Positions 27,537 through 36,632 are shown, numbered from the stretch's first letter. The stretch is DNA of 64,000 nt from Bacteroides sp. (GCA_021202275.1 JAJQDI010000026.1:134169-198168); one strand, 5' to 3'. Notes: generated from the sequence alone by a model not told the origin. Program-made: numbers and translations.

Positions 27537-28531
27537 CTGCTGCCGCACAGGAAGCGGAAGAGAAACTGATCCGTACCACGAAAGCCGCAGAAGCGGAAAA
27601 AATCGCTGCCGAACAGCGTGCCAAACAGTTGCTGATCGATGCCGAAGCACAGAAAGAGGCATCGGCCAAGCAGGCAGAGGCACGTAAGATCCTGGCCGAC
27701 GCGAAGGCCCGTGAAGACGCGACCTACGGACTGGCAGAGGCAGAAGTGATCAAGGCCAAGGCGGAAGCGCTCGAACAACAGGGTATCGTGGAGGTAACCG
27801 TGATCAAACGCAAGGCCGAAGCGAAGAAGAAAGAGGGTCTGGTGGAAGCGGAAATTTCCAGAGAAAAGGCTCTCGCTACCGCTATTGGTGAATCCAGTAT
27901 CATAGAGAAAACCGCTCAGGCAGAGGCTACAGGCATCGAAGTGAAAGCCGAAGCCAAACGCAAAGAGGGACTGATAGAGGCCGAGGTAACGAAAGAGAAA
28001 GCGCTGGCCGAAGCCGTGGGTATCGAAGAGAAGGCGGCCGCTATGAAGAAGTTGGACGGAGTGGGCAAGGAGCACGAAGAATTTAAGCTGACCCTTCAGA
28101 AAGAGAAAGAAGTGGAACTGGCCCAGATCCATATCCGGAAAGATATCGCCGACGCGCAGGCACAGGTACTGGGTGAAGCACTCAGGAACGCGGATATCGA
28201 TATCGTAGGGGGCGAGACCATGTTTTTCGAAAATATCGTGAAACAGATCTCCAACGCCAGGGGTATCGACCGTCTGGTGAATGAAAGTGACAACCTCAGT
28301 CAGGTAAAGCAGGCTTTACTCGGGAAGGACGGCGCGGAAGGGGATCTGATGGAGCGTATCCGCGACATCGCCGGACGACTCAATATCTCTACAGAGGATA
28401 TCAAGAACCTGAGCATAGCCTCTCTGATCCTGAAAATGCGGATGCAGGCGGAGAATGACAAAGACAAGGGGTTCCTGGATGATCTGATGGCTATGGCTAA
28501 GTCCATGGGACTTTCCAACCGGAAACTCTGA
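27533..28531 (+). CDS. Flotillin/YqiK-like protein, C-terminal part (frame broken)
   Basis: 332 residues if begun at the GTG at 27533, which overlaps the preceding stop (GTGA). It is the distal flotillin coiled coil with an internal repeat: KAEAKKKEGLVEAEI... and KAEAKRKEGLIEAEV..., each followed by a KALA segment, about 45 residues apart. The C-terminal region (from about 215) is the flotillin oligomerisation end, followed by a Met-rich tail. It has no membrane anchor or Band-7 domain of its own, so it is unlikely to be an independent gene by origin. Confidence 0.85.
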   Translation: MTAAAQEAEEKLIRTTKAAEAEKIAAEQRAKQLLIDAEAQKEASAKQAEARKILADAKAREDATYGLAEAEVIKAKAEALEQQGIVEVTVIKRKAEAKKKEGLVEAEISREKALATAIGESSIIEKTAQAEATGIEVKAEAKRKEGLIEAEVTKEKALAEAVGIEEKAAAMKKLDGVGKEHEEFKLTLQKEKEVELAQIHIRKDIADAQAQVLGEALRNADIDIVGGETMFFENIVKQISNARGIDRLVNESDNLSQVKQALLGKDGAEGDLMERIRDIAGRLNISTEDIKNLSIASLILKMRMQAENDKDKGFLDDLMAMAKSMGLSNRKL

Positions 28532-28533
28532 AC

Positions 28534-28650
28534 ATTTACGATGTATTGATTTACGATGTACGATTGCAGAGATTTCATGTTCCAGAGCGATAATAAGTTG
28601 ATCATGGTTATGATGAAGGAATAAATCGTATATCTGCCATCGTACATCAA
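28534..28650. repeat. Repeat copy G: short inverted element
   Basis: Left ATTTACGATGTATTG and GATTTACGATGTACG (to 28566); right worn CATCGTACATC at 28638-28648. About 117 bp, between the flotillin and the AAA+ ATPase gene, inside the presumed operon. Confidence 0.6.
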
Positions 28651-28684
28651 ATAGTATACAATTTTTATTCTACACGGATCATAT

Positions 28685-31600
28685 ATGGAGCCGGATAAAC
28701 ATATCGAAACCCTGGAGTCAGGTACGTATGAGATAATACGTAAGCGTTTGCTGGCACAGAAGGAACTGCTGACCGCGCGACTCAATCAACTCAACGAGTC
28801 GCGCAAAGAGGTATTCAATTCCACGGATTTTACCCTGGTAGCCAACCAGCGCATTACTACGGACAACAATTGCGTGGCCCGGGGCATCATGGCTTTGGGC
28901 AACTACTGCATCTTCGGATACAATGTACATATCGGTCTGCGGTCGGAGATAGAACTGAGTGATGTATTCAGTATATACACGTTTGAGAACAACCAGTTTG
29001 TTCCTCATTCGCTGGATCTGATCCGGGATCCGGCTTTTGTGAACGATTACAGGAATCTCTACAAATACTATCGGGATTCTATCTTCTCCAAGTTCCGCAA
29101 GACGGAGAATTATCTCTACATGATCTTCCAGACCAGCCGGAATGTAGAAGACCTGAAAGCCTTTAAGTGGCTCATCAAAGACGATAAGCTCCACTATATA
29201 GACGACCGGAGCATACATGAGGTGGTCAAAGCTCCCCAGCATGAATTCCAGTGGATAAAGACTACCCTGGAAGATCGTCGCATGGGAGAGTTTCCGCATG
29301 TCTCTATTCTGGATAAGGTCTTTATCGAGGCCACCGGAGGAGATATTACCTTCAAGATCGAAGACAATACACAGACCGGCCGGGGGATTTACGCCGAGGC
29401 GGTGGAGAACAAAGATCAGCAACTCGACGACGCTGAATATTATTACGCCGATCTGGGCAACCTGATCCTGATCCGTATCAAACCCTATCAGAAGAGCTTC
29501 CGTTCCTTTGTATTCAATACCCGTACCAAAGAGGTGGTGAATATCCGCACCCTCAACGATGCCGGTATCCTGTTGCCCGACAATCACGGGGTCATCTTCC
29601 CGAACGGCTATTACCTGCAGAACGGAGAGTATAAACTCTTTGAAAGTGACCTGCAAGGTCTGGAGTTTCTCCGGAAGATACAGTCGCCCAACGGAGAAGA
29701 TTATCTGTATGTCTTTTATCAGTACGCTGCCAACACCTATGTATTGATGTCGTACAACATCATCCGTCAGCAGGTAGAGACGCCGATCATCTGCAACGGC
29801 TTCACCCTGTTCCCCGACGGCACGCTGATCTTTTTCCGCTCGGAGCAGGAGGCAACCCGCCACCACCAGGTGCAGATCTGGCAGACACCCTATCCGGTGG
29901 AGATGACCGAGAACCGGGAGAAAGCAGACAATATCCTGTATAAAATCGGGAACAAGGACATTGTCAAAGCCATGGCCGAATGCCAGGAGGTGATCCAGCT
30001 GGTCCATAAAGAAGATACCTACGAAGGGCTCTATGAAGACATCCTGAAGAAGTCCGGTGATATCCTGGATGCCTATTTCTGGATCGCGGATGATTCTACC
30101 TGTGCCCTGGCCGATCCGTTGCGTCAGATCAAAGAGATAGCCAATACCGCTATCGATGAATTTGTCAAGGTGAAGCAGCAGAAGAAACATGCTGCCGAGG
30201 TACTTGCGACCCTGGCGGAGAAGGTAGATCAGTTGCTATTGATCGTGAAGAATGTGCGGAGCGATTCGTTGGAAAAATTGGTCCGGCTATTGGCGGATAC
30301 GCGGGGCATGCAGGGACAACTGATCGAACTGGCAGATGTGAAATACATCGATGCCGGACGGATCGAAGAGATGAAAGAGACACTGGCTACCACCTCCGGC
30401 AGGCTGTCGGATCGTACCGTACAGTTCCTTCTCCGTGACGAGGCACTCATCTCTTACGAACAGAAGGTAGAAACGCAACGGAAACAGGTAGATACTGTGA
30501 CCAAGGTGATCGATGCCCGGAAGATCGAAGAGAACTGTCAGGAGATCTCTGCCGAACTGGAATTATTGATAGACATACTCAACAGCCTGAAGATAGAGGA
30601 TACCACCCATACCACGCGCATCATAGAGAAAATATCTCTGATCTTCTCTTCCCTGAACGAAGTGCGCGCGCAACTGAAGAAAAAGGTAGATTCGCTCCGC
30701 AGCAAAGAGGCGGTGGCTGAGTTCCGTGCCCAGCTGACCCTGCTGGAACAGAGCATTGTGAATTTCCTCGAACTGGCTACCACACCGGATAAGTGCGACG
30801 AGTACTTCACCAAAGTGAGTATACAGGTAGAAGAACTAGAAAGTAAATTCGCCGATCACGACGATTTCATTCTGGTGATCGCCGACAAGCGTACCGAGGT
30901 GGTGAAGGCGTTCGACGGACGCAAGGCACAGCTGATCGAGCAGATCAACCGGCGCACCAGTTCGCTGGAACAAATCGGGCTGCGTGTATTGAAGAATGTA
31001 GAGAACAAGGCTCAGTCTTTCAAGACCAAAGAAGAGATACACGGATTCTACTCTACCGATCTGATGGTGGATAAGGTGCGGAAACTGGCTGAGGAACTGC
31101 GCACACTGGGAGATGTATCGAAAGCGGAAAACCTCGAAAATTCCCTGAAGACCTCTCAGGAAGATGCGTTGCGTATTCTGAAAGACAAGACCGAACTGTT
31201 TGTCGATGGGGAAAATATCATCGCGCTGGGTAGTTACAAGTTTGCTGTCAATTGTCAGTCACTTGACCTTACCGTAGTACGCCGGGGCGAAACACTTTTC
31301 TATCACCTGACAGGTACCAGTTTCTACAAAGAACTGGCTCACGGCGAGGTAGATCGTTACCGGGAGATCTGGGAACAGGAGGTAGTCTCCGAGAACAAGC
31401 AGGTGTACCGTGCCGAATACCTGGCCTGGCTGGCTTTCCAGGAAAGTCTGGTACAGCCCGGTTTGGATGCCCGAGCATATATTGCCCGCAGGGTAGAGCA
31501 GAATTATTCCGAGTCTTACCTCAAAGGGGTACACGATCGGGATGCGCTGACTCTCTTTCGGAAATTCCGGGAAGCACACGAACAGTTGGGCGTACTGACC

Positions 31601-33523
31601 TTCGCGCCGCGGGTACGTGTAGCTGCCCAACTCTTCTGGAACAGCGTGCGGGATCAGGAGAAGGATCTGCTCTACAAACTGATCCTTTCAGCCAATAACG
31701 TATTGCGCGCTTTTCCCCGGTCAGACAATTACCAGTATGTGATCCGGCAGATCCGGGAGATGTACGGGAAGTGGAACAGGCATTTTTCCGGTACCGATGT
31801 GGCTCCTGACGATGTCGCTTTGTATCTTTTCCGGGAATTTGCCGGAAACCATTCATTCACCATCAGCCCATATGCCAAAGAACTGGAGAAGGAGTTTACC
31901 GGCTATTTGCGTCGACAGAAACTGTATGATAACTTCAGCAGTGATGTGGCCGATGAAACGTTCGGTTCGGTAGAGCGGTTCTATCTGGTGGTCAACTGGC
32001 TGTCGTCTTTCATCGAACTCTCCGCATCGTACGCACACCTCCGGAAGTATATCGGAGAGACGGCCTGCCTTCTGCTGTTGCGGGGACAGAGCTTTGAGGT
32101 GAGAACAAGTTCCGACCGCATCGAAACGGAGGAACTGCGCGGAAGCCATCCGCTGATAGAAAAGAACCGCTACTGTGTAGACTATCACGAGCTGGTAGCG
32201 AAGATGAAGCATTTCACCGAGGTAGATGTTCCTGCTTACAACGCTTTCACACAACTGAAAGAGCAGTTGATCCAGGACTACCGGAAGGCGTTGAAAGTGG
32301 ATGAATTCAAACCCCGGGTATTGACCTCTTTTGTGCGCAACAAGCTGATCAATGAAGTCTATCTGCCGCTGATCGGAGCCAATCTGGCCAAACAATTGGG
32401 AGTGGCCGGTGAGAACAAACGCACAGCCCGCATGGGGATGTTGCTGTTGCTGTCGCCTCCGGGATACGGAAAGACCACCCTGATGGAGTACCTGGCCAGC
32501 GTCATGGGACTCACATTTGTGAAGATCAACGGTCCTACCATCGGACACTCCATTACCTCCATCGATCCGGCGGAGGCTAAGACCTCGGGCGCGCGGGAAG
32601 AACTGAAAAAGATTAACCTCTCTTTTGAGATGGCCGACAATGTGATGCTCTATCTGGATGACATCCAGCATTGCAGTTCGGAATTTCTGCAAAAGTTCAT
32701 CTCACTGGCAGACGGACAACGCAAGATGGATGGGATTTTTGAAGGAGAAAGCCGTACGTATGACCTGCGGGGCAAACGCTTCTGCGTGATCATGGCAGGC
32801 AATCCCTATACGGAGAGCGGAGAGAAATTCCAGATCCCCGATATGCTTGCCAACCGCGCGGATGTTTACAACCTGGGTGATGTGATCGGAGATGCCGACG
32901 CGCTCTTCCGCCTGAGTCTGTTGGAAAACGCGGTGGTCGAGAATACGTGGTTCCAGCGGATCGCTTCGAAGAGCTTTGCCGATTTCTATAAACTGGTAGA
33001 GTATGTAGAAAGTGGCAGCGAGGTACTGCCCGATCTGGAAGGGAACTACACCCAACAGGATGTAGACGATTTTGTAGCTGTGTTGCGAAACGCTCTGGTG
33101 GTGCGGCAGACGGTCCTGGAAGTCAACAAGCAATACATCCGGAGCGCGGCGATGCAGGATGCTTATCGCGTAGAACCGGCCTTCAAATTGCAGGGCTCGT
33201 ATCGGGATATGAGTAAGATGATCTCCAGACTGGTGCCGCTGATGAACCGGGCAGAGGTGGACAGGCTCATCCTGACCCATTATGAAAATGAGTCGCAGAC
33301 CCTGACCTCGGACAGCGAAGCCAATCTGTTGAAGCTGAAAGAAATGTCGGGAGCACTTTCTCCCGATGAACAGGAAAGATGGCAGTATATCTGTGAACAG
33401 TTTATGAAGAACAATAAATTCGCGGCTATCCGGACCGATAGTCAGACCGGGCTTGTGATCGCTCAACTGGCAGAGTTCAATGACAATCTTCAGGGCATAC
33501 GCAAAGTGCTGGGAGAGAAATAG
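28685..33523 (+). CDS. Giant coiled-coil AAA+ ATPase (DUF3686-type, 'DNA repair ATPase')
   Basis: 1612 residues. Residues about 60-420 form a beta-rich region with repeated aromatic strands, which I recognise as the DUF3686 type. About 430-900 is dominated by long coiled coils. A single AAA+ module follows: Walker A SPPGYGKTT at about 1257, Walker B YLDD at about 1321, sensor 1 in IMAGNPY at about 1368, and a NRADVYNLGD region after it. Database names call the family 'ATPase involved in DNA repair', but that is by resemblance to SMC/Rad50-like coiled coils; nothing in the AAA module supports SMC. Its place after PspA and flotillin suggests work on membrane assemblies. It ends in a clear terminator. 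Confidence 0.88.
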   Translation: MEPDKHIETLESGTYEIIRKRLLAQKELLTARLNQLNESRKEVFNSTDFTLVANQRITTDNNCVARGIMALGNYCIFGYNVHIGLRSEIELSDVFSIYTFENNQFVPHSLDLIRDPAFVNDYRNLYKYYRDSIFSKFRKTENYLYMIFQTSRNVEDLKAFKWLIKDDKLHYIDDRSIHEVVKAPQHEFQWIKTTLEDRRMGEFPHVSILDKVFIEATGGDITFKIEDNTQTGRGIYAEAVENKDQQLDDAEYYYADLGNLILIRIKPYQKSFRSFVFNTRTKEVVNIRTLNDAGILLPDNHGVIFPNGYYLQNGEYKLFESDLQGLEFLRKIQSPNGEDYLYVFYQYAANTYVLMSYNIIRQQVETPIICNGFTLFPDGTLIFFRSEQEATRHHQVQIWQTPYPVEMTENREKADNILYKIGNKDIVKAMAECQEVIQLVHKEDTYEGLYEDILKKSGDILDAYFWIADDSTCALADPLRQIKEIANTAIDEFVKVKQQKKHAAEVLATLAEKVDQLLLIVKNVRSDSLEKLVRLLADTRGMQGQLIELADVKYIDAGRIEEMKETLATTSGRLSDRTVQFLLRDEALISYEQKVETQRKQVDTVTKVIDARKIEENCQEISAELELLIDILNSLKIEDTTHTTRIIEKISLIFSSLNEVRAQLKKKVDSLRSKEAVAEFRAQLTLLEQSIVNFLELATTPDKCDEYFTKVSIQVEELESKFADHDDFILVIADKRTEVVKAFDGRKAQLIEQINRRTSSLEQIGLRVLKNVENKAQSFKTKEEIHGFYSTDLMVDKVRKLAEELRTLGDVSKAENLENSLKTSQEDALRILKDKTELFVDGENIIALGSYKFAVNCQSLDLTVVRRGETLFYHLTGTSFYKELAHGEVDRYREIWEQEVVSENKQVYRAEYLAWLAFQESLVQPGLDARAYIARRVEQNYSESYLKGVHDRDALTLFRKFREAHEQLGVLTFAPRVRVAAQLFWNSVRDQEKDLLYKLILSANNVLRAFPRSDNYQYVIRQIREMYGKWNRHFSGTDVAPDDVALYLFREFAGNHSFTISPYAKELEKEFTGYLRRQKLYDNFSSDVADETFGSVERFYLVVNWLSSFIELSASYAHLRKYIGETACLLLLRGQSFEVRTSSDRIETEELRGSHPLIEKNRYCVDYHELVAKMKHFTEVDVPAYNAFTQLKEQLIQDYRKALKVDEFKPRVLTSFVRNKLINEVYLPLIGANLAKQLGVAGENKRTARMGMLLLLSPPGYGKTTLMEYLASVMGLTFVKINGPTIGHSITSIDPAEAKTSGAREELKKINLSFEMADNVMLYLDDIQHCSSEFLQKFISLADGQRKMDGIFEGESRTYDLRGKRFCVIMAGNPYTESGEKFQIPDMLANRADVYNLGDVIGDADALFRLSLLENAVVENTWFQRIASKSFADFYKLVEYVESGSEVLPDLEGNYTQQDVDDFVAVLRNALVVRQTVLEVNKQYIRSAAMQDAYRVEPAFKLQGSYRDMSKMISRLVPLMNRAEVDRLILTHYENESQTLTSDSEANLLKLKEMSGALSPDEQERWQYICEQFMKNNKFAAIRTDSQTGLVIAQLAEFNDNLQGIRKVLGEK

Positions 33524-33895
33524 TCAGAGACAACTTTTCTGACTAATGTGAAGGCCGGGGCAATGAGTGTTACCGGCCTTTGCCTGTGTAAAGAACAGTA
33601 GGTTCATGTGTTTTTGTATGAATTGCGGTTAACTTTTATGCGGAAAAGAGTGTTTAAGTCAAATAGATAGGTAACATCAGAGGAGACTGTCTGCATATAG
33701 ATTTGCCCTCCTTGCTCTGGGCTGGAATCGAACGTGCTTACAGCACTGGAAGATATTTTCATATTTTATTTTGACACAGCTTTGTTCAATATTCCTCAGG
33801 GGTCCTATCCAATAAAGCTCATGACCAAAGGGAATCATCGTATATATTAGTTACATACAACTCATCGTAAAAATGGAAAAAAACGAAAAGTAGCC
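33524..33895. other. Gene-free interval after the ATPase
   Basis: Besides the terminator at 33551, no gene or repeat was recognised. The stretch is AT-rich. A T-arm-like TGGAATCGAACG at about 33722 is not part of a tRNA. Confidence 0.5.
33551..33580 (+). terminator. Terminator of the PspA-flotillin-ATPase run
   Basis: AAGGCCGG (33551-33558) pairs perfectly with CCGGCCTT (33573-33580), 28 bp after the ATPase stop; the T-run is short. Confidence 0.65.
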
Positions 33896-34741
33896 ATGAG
33901 TGGAGCCAGTGGATTTATAGGTAGTCACCTGAGCCGGTTCCTGACAGAAAAAGGGTATGAGGTGGTGCCTCTCTCCAGGCAACATTTCCAACCTTCCGCT
34001 TCCCGGCAACTGGCAGATATCGTGGCCGGATGTGATGTGGTTATCAACCTGGCCGGAGCACCGATTATCAAACGTTGGAGCCAGTCTTATAAGAAAGAAC
34101 TGATCCATAGTCGTGTGCAACCTACAAGGGCATTGGCAGACGCGATCCTACATGCCGGGGAAAAGCCTGCTTTGTTTATCTCGGCTTCCGCTGTGGGATA
34201 CTATCCGGCTGAGGGATGTTTCGACGAATACAACTCCCGCCCGGGAGACAGTTTTCTCTCCGAAGTATGTGAACAGTGGGAAAAAGAGGCATTGCGTGCA
34301 TCCGGGACGGTCCGTACGGTGATTACGCGGTTCGGGATCGTACTTGCCAAAGACGGAGGAGCATTCGGAAAGTTGGCTCTGCCGGCCCGTTTGGGAGTGT
34401 CTGCGTGGTTTTCTCCCGGAGATCAATACCTTTGCTGGATCGCCCTCACCGATCTGATGCGCGCGATAGCGTTCGTCATAGGTACGGCTGAGGTAGAAGG
34501 AGTGGTGAATCTGGTAACTCCTCAGTTGCTTACCAACAAACAATTCTGTCTGTTGGTAGGTGAGCACTACAAAGCCCATATCCCGTTTAAGATACCGGGT
34601 AGCCTGCTGAAACTGGCTATGGGAGAGGCAGCTGTCAGCCTGATGGAAGGGCAGTGTGTGCGTCCCGTCCTGCTGATGGAAAAGGGGTTTTCTTTCAGGG
34701 TGCCTGATCTGCAACATTTTTTGCTTACACTCGACAAGTAG
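33896..34741 (+). CDS. TIGR01777-type NAD(P)-dependent epimerase/SDR, start disturbed
   Basis: 281 residues of the extended SDR family TIGR01777 (cell-division-inhibitor SulA-like epimerases by name, function unproved). GASGFIGSHL at the very start is the NAD(P)-binding loop; then NLAGAPI, SASAVGYYP, and the C-terminal domain with LLMEKGFSF. Family proteins have several residues (KIAI/KVAI type) before the loop. Here the ATG at 33873 would supply them (MEKKRKVAMSGASG) if the A7 run at 33877-33883 were A8; as read, that frame stops at 33893. Translation from 33896 would lack the first beta strand. Confidence 0.85.
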   Translation: MSGASGFIGSHLSRFLTEKGYEVVPLSRQHFQPSASRQLADIVAGCDVVINLAGAPIIKRWSQSYKKELIHSRVQPTRALADAILHAGEKPALFISASAVGYYPAEGCFDEYNSRPGDSFLSEVCEQWEKEALRASGTVRTVITRFGIVLAKDGGAFGKLALPARLGVSAWFSPGDQYLCWIALTDLMRAIAFVIGTAEVEGVVNLVTPQLLTNKQFCLLVGEHYKAHIPFKIPGSLLKLAMGEAAVSLMEGQCVRPVLLMEKGFSFRVPDLQHFLLTLDK

Positions 34742-34820
34742 GCTGTTTTAAGTCCGGAAGATACTCTCGCGGGAAGCACGGCATCTACTCCGGGCACTCC
34801 CGCACCCTCCTGAACGAAAA

Positions 34821-35504
34821 TTATCGGTACAGATCGAAATACGCCACCGCGCATATCTCCTCATCGTTCGAATGAATAAGTTTGCTGATGCGGTAGTGGC
34901 CCGGAGGATATTCCAGCGCCTGCGGATGGATGAACAACGTATCTGCCTTCGTCTCCCCGGCTCCCAGGATGGTTAGCGGCGAAGTAAGCAGGTCGTTGGA
35001 CGGAAAGTAAACGGGATGCCACGCTTCTCCCTGTTGGTGTTCCAGTATATAAGAACTTCCGTATCTCACAGACGTTTTTAAATGATTGGTGATCATCAGT
35101 AGCATGCCATCCGATGAAGCAGAAATACGTTGCGGTATGGTTTTCAGTTCCACTTCGGAGATCGGATAGACTTTTTCCCAATTCCCGTCGCCGGAGTAGT
35201 AGCGCAAGCTGTAAGGAGACTTGCCTCCGACAAATGTCAGCGTGAAAGTCTGATCCGGCCCGGCTTCGTAGAGTGGCCACCACGATCTGTAAGGACGGAT
35301 CGGGTTGAGCTTCTCCAACGTGTTCCTGTCTGTTTCGGCAGGGAACTGACCGTACTGGCGGTAATAGTTGGTTATATTATCCGCGAACACATTCCCTTCT
35401 TGCATTTCCCGGCGATAGTGTATGTTGCGCGGACTGGAAATCAGTATGACCAGGATCAGAATGATCACGGATACTACAGGGATCCATATTTTTATAAATT
35501 TCAT
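34821..35504 (-). CDS. Membrane-anchored protein of unknown function
   Basis: 227 residues; not recognised. A single N-terminal transmembrane segment (about 7-24, IPVVSVIILILVILI) with a short cytoplasmic side, and a mainly beta periplasmic domain. The stretch NITNYYRQYGQFP at about 47-59 resembles the helix-end motif of type II pseudopilins, but no prepilin peptidase site (Gly-Phe-Thr-Leu) precedes the helix. Later segments (GPDQTFTLTFVGG, SLRYYSGDGNW) look like a small beta domain. Convergent with the epimerase gene, 79 bp apart. Confidence 0.75.
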   Translation of the reverse strand: MKFIKIWIPVVSVIILILVILISSPRNIHYRREMQEGNVFADNITNYYRQYGQFPAETDRNTLEKLNPIRPYRSWWPLYEAGPDQTFTLTFVGGKSPYSLRYYSGDGNWEKVYPISEVELKTIPQRISASSDGMLLMITNHLKTSVRYGSSYILEHQQGEAWHPVYFPSNDLLTSPLTILGAGETKADTLFIHPQALEYPPGHYRISKLIHSNDEEICAVAYFDLYR

Positions 35505-35697
35505 AAGGCTCTCTATTCTGGGGATGCACCATTGTCAGATATTCCGGGTTTTGCCATCTTACGTAACCGGATCTGAATATATATAACATTTGAAACAGAT
35601 TTGTGTTGTCCCGGAAACGTGAGTTGAAAAAGAGGGAATAGATAAAAAAGTTCTCAACCGTATAAAAAGGTACATAGAAAGGAATAAAAAAATAAAA

Positions 35698-35733
35698 AAA
35701 GAGGTGAGATCCTTTGCGGGTCCCACCTCTTTA
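35698..35733 (-). terminator. Terminator of the small exported protein gene
   Basis: On the minus strand, AAGAGGTGGGA pairs with TCTCACCTCTT and is followed by a T-run (plus-strand A-run 35684-35700). It lies 20 bp past the stop at 35754. Confidence 0.75.
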
Positions 35734-35753
35734 CTATTTGATACTACATCCTC

Positions 35754-36107
35754 TTATTCCAATACAATTCCTTTGTTGTTCAGAGTTACGTTGATCAGAC
35801 GGATGTACTTTGCATACTGCTCTTCCGTGAGCGTCTTTTTCATCAATTTGAGATTTCCGTAAACCGCGTTGTGTAGTTTCGCATCTTTGTTTTTCTTAGC
35901 GCTGTTGGCGCGATTCATTTGTACTGTAAAGAAATCACAGATATTTGCCACTTCTTCTACCTGATTGGAAGAAAGGTTGAGGTATCTGCTCAGACCCTTT
36001 ACGTTGATGTTATTTTCCCATTTTGCAGTTGTAGGTTGATTTCCTGCTGCAAAAGTCGAAGCAGCTAAGCAGATGACTGCCACCAGTGTTAATCCTAAAC
36101 GTTTCAT
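35754..36107 (-). CDS. Small exported helical protein of unknown function
   Basis: 117 residues; a signal peptide (MKRLGLTLVAVICLAASTFAAG, cleavage near 21) and a mature part of about 95 residues made of helices with LNLSSNQVEEVANICD and LTEEQYAKYIRLIN. The pattern is like small Spy/CpxP-type periplasmic helical proteins but identity is not claimed. It has an unusually complete promoter with a palindrome in the spacer, and its own terminator, so it is a well-defined single-gene unit. Confidence 0.82.
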   Translation of the reverse strand: MKRLGLTLVAVICLAASTFAAGNQPTTAKWENNINVKGLSRYLNLSSNQVEEVANICDFFTVQMNRANSAKKNKDAKLHNAVYGNLKLMKKTLTEEQYAKYIRLINVTLNNKGIVLE

Positions 36108-36206
36108 AATTACCTACATTTTAATTTGTTATACCTAAAAAAACAATCTGAAAACTAATACCTGTTGAAAACGGTATTTTACTTCGTTTTTTTCTTTTTA
36201 CCAATG

Positions 36207-36239
36207 CAAATATAAATACATGTTGTACAACATACCAAA
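36207..36239 (-). promoter_or_regulatory. Promoter of the small exported protein with an embedded palindrome
   Basis: On the minus strand, -33 TTTG (36239-36236), a 21-bp spacer and -7 TATATTTG (36214-36207) fit the Bacteroides consensus. The spacer holds the perfect 14-bp palindrome ATGTTGTACAACAT (36220-36233), a likely operator. Confidence 0.65.
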
Positions 36240-36632
36240 TAAAAATAGCGAAAAAATGTGTTTTATAACATATTTCTTGATCTATGTCAAGTATGATGTG
36301 ATAAAAAGATGGTTTCTGGCCGGGAATGAAACATTTTTGTAATATTATATCCGGGTATTTGTATTACTGTGATTTGTAATTCCCGGGATGTGTGAACTAA
36401 TTGTTCAATTCTTGTGCCATCTGATGACTTTCGGAAAGGTAATTATACGGATAGAACAGATAGGAAAAAGTCATTTATCGGATTTGTCTCTGTTTGTAAA
36501 GAAAGGAGCGTGGGAGTACAGTATGTTATGAGGACTTACTGCTTGTAAATATGCTTGTATATAAGTAGTCTGCGGCTGGAGTGCCGGTAGAGAATCGGAT
36601 CTTTATCTATAGTAGAACCTTATCTTATAACA

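Noticed and set aside
33700..33745. Possible tRNA T-arm (TGGAATCGAACG)
   Set aside because: The flanking bases do not pair as a T-stem, and no acceptor or anticodon arm can be folded around it.
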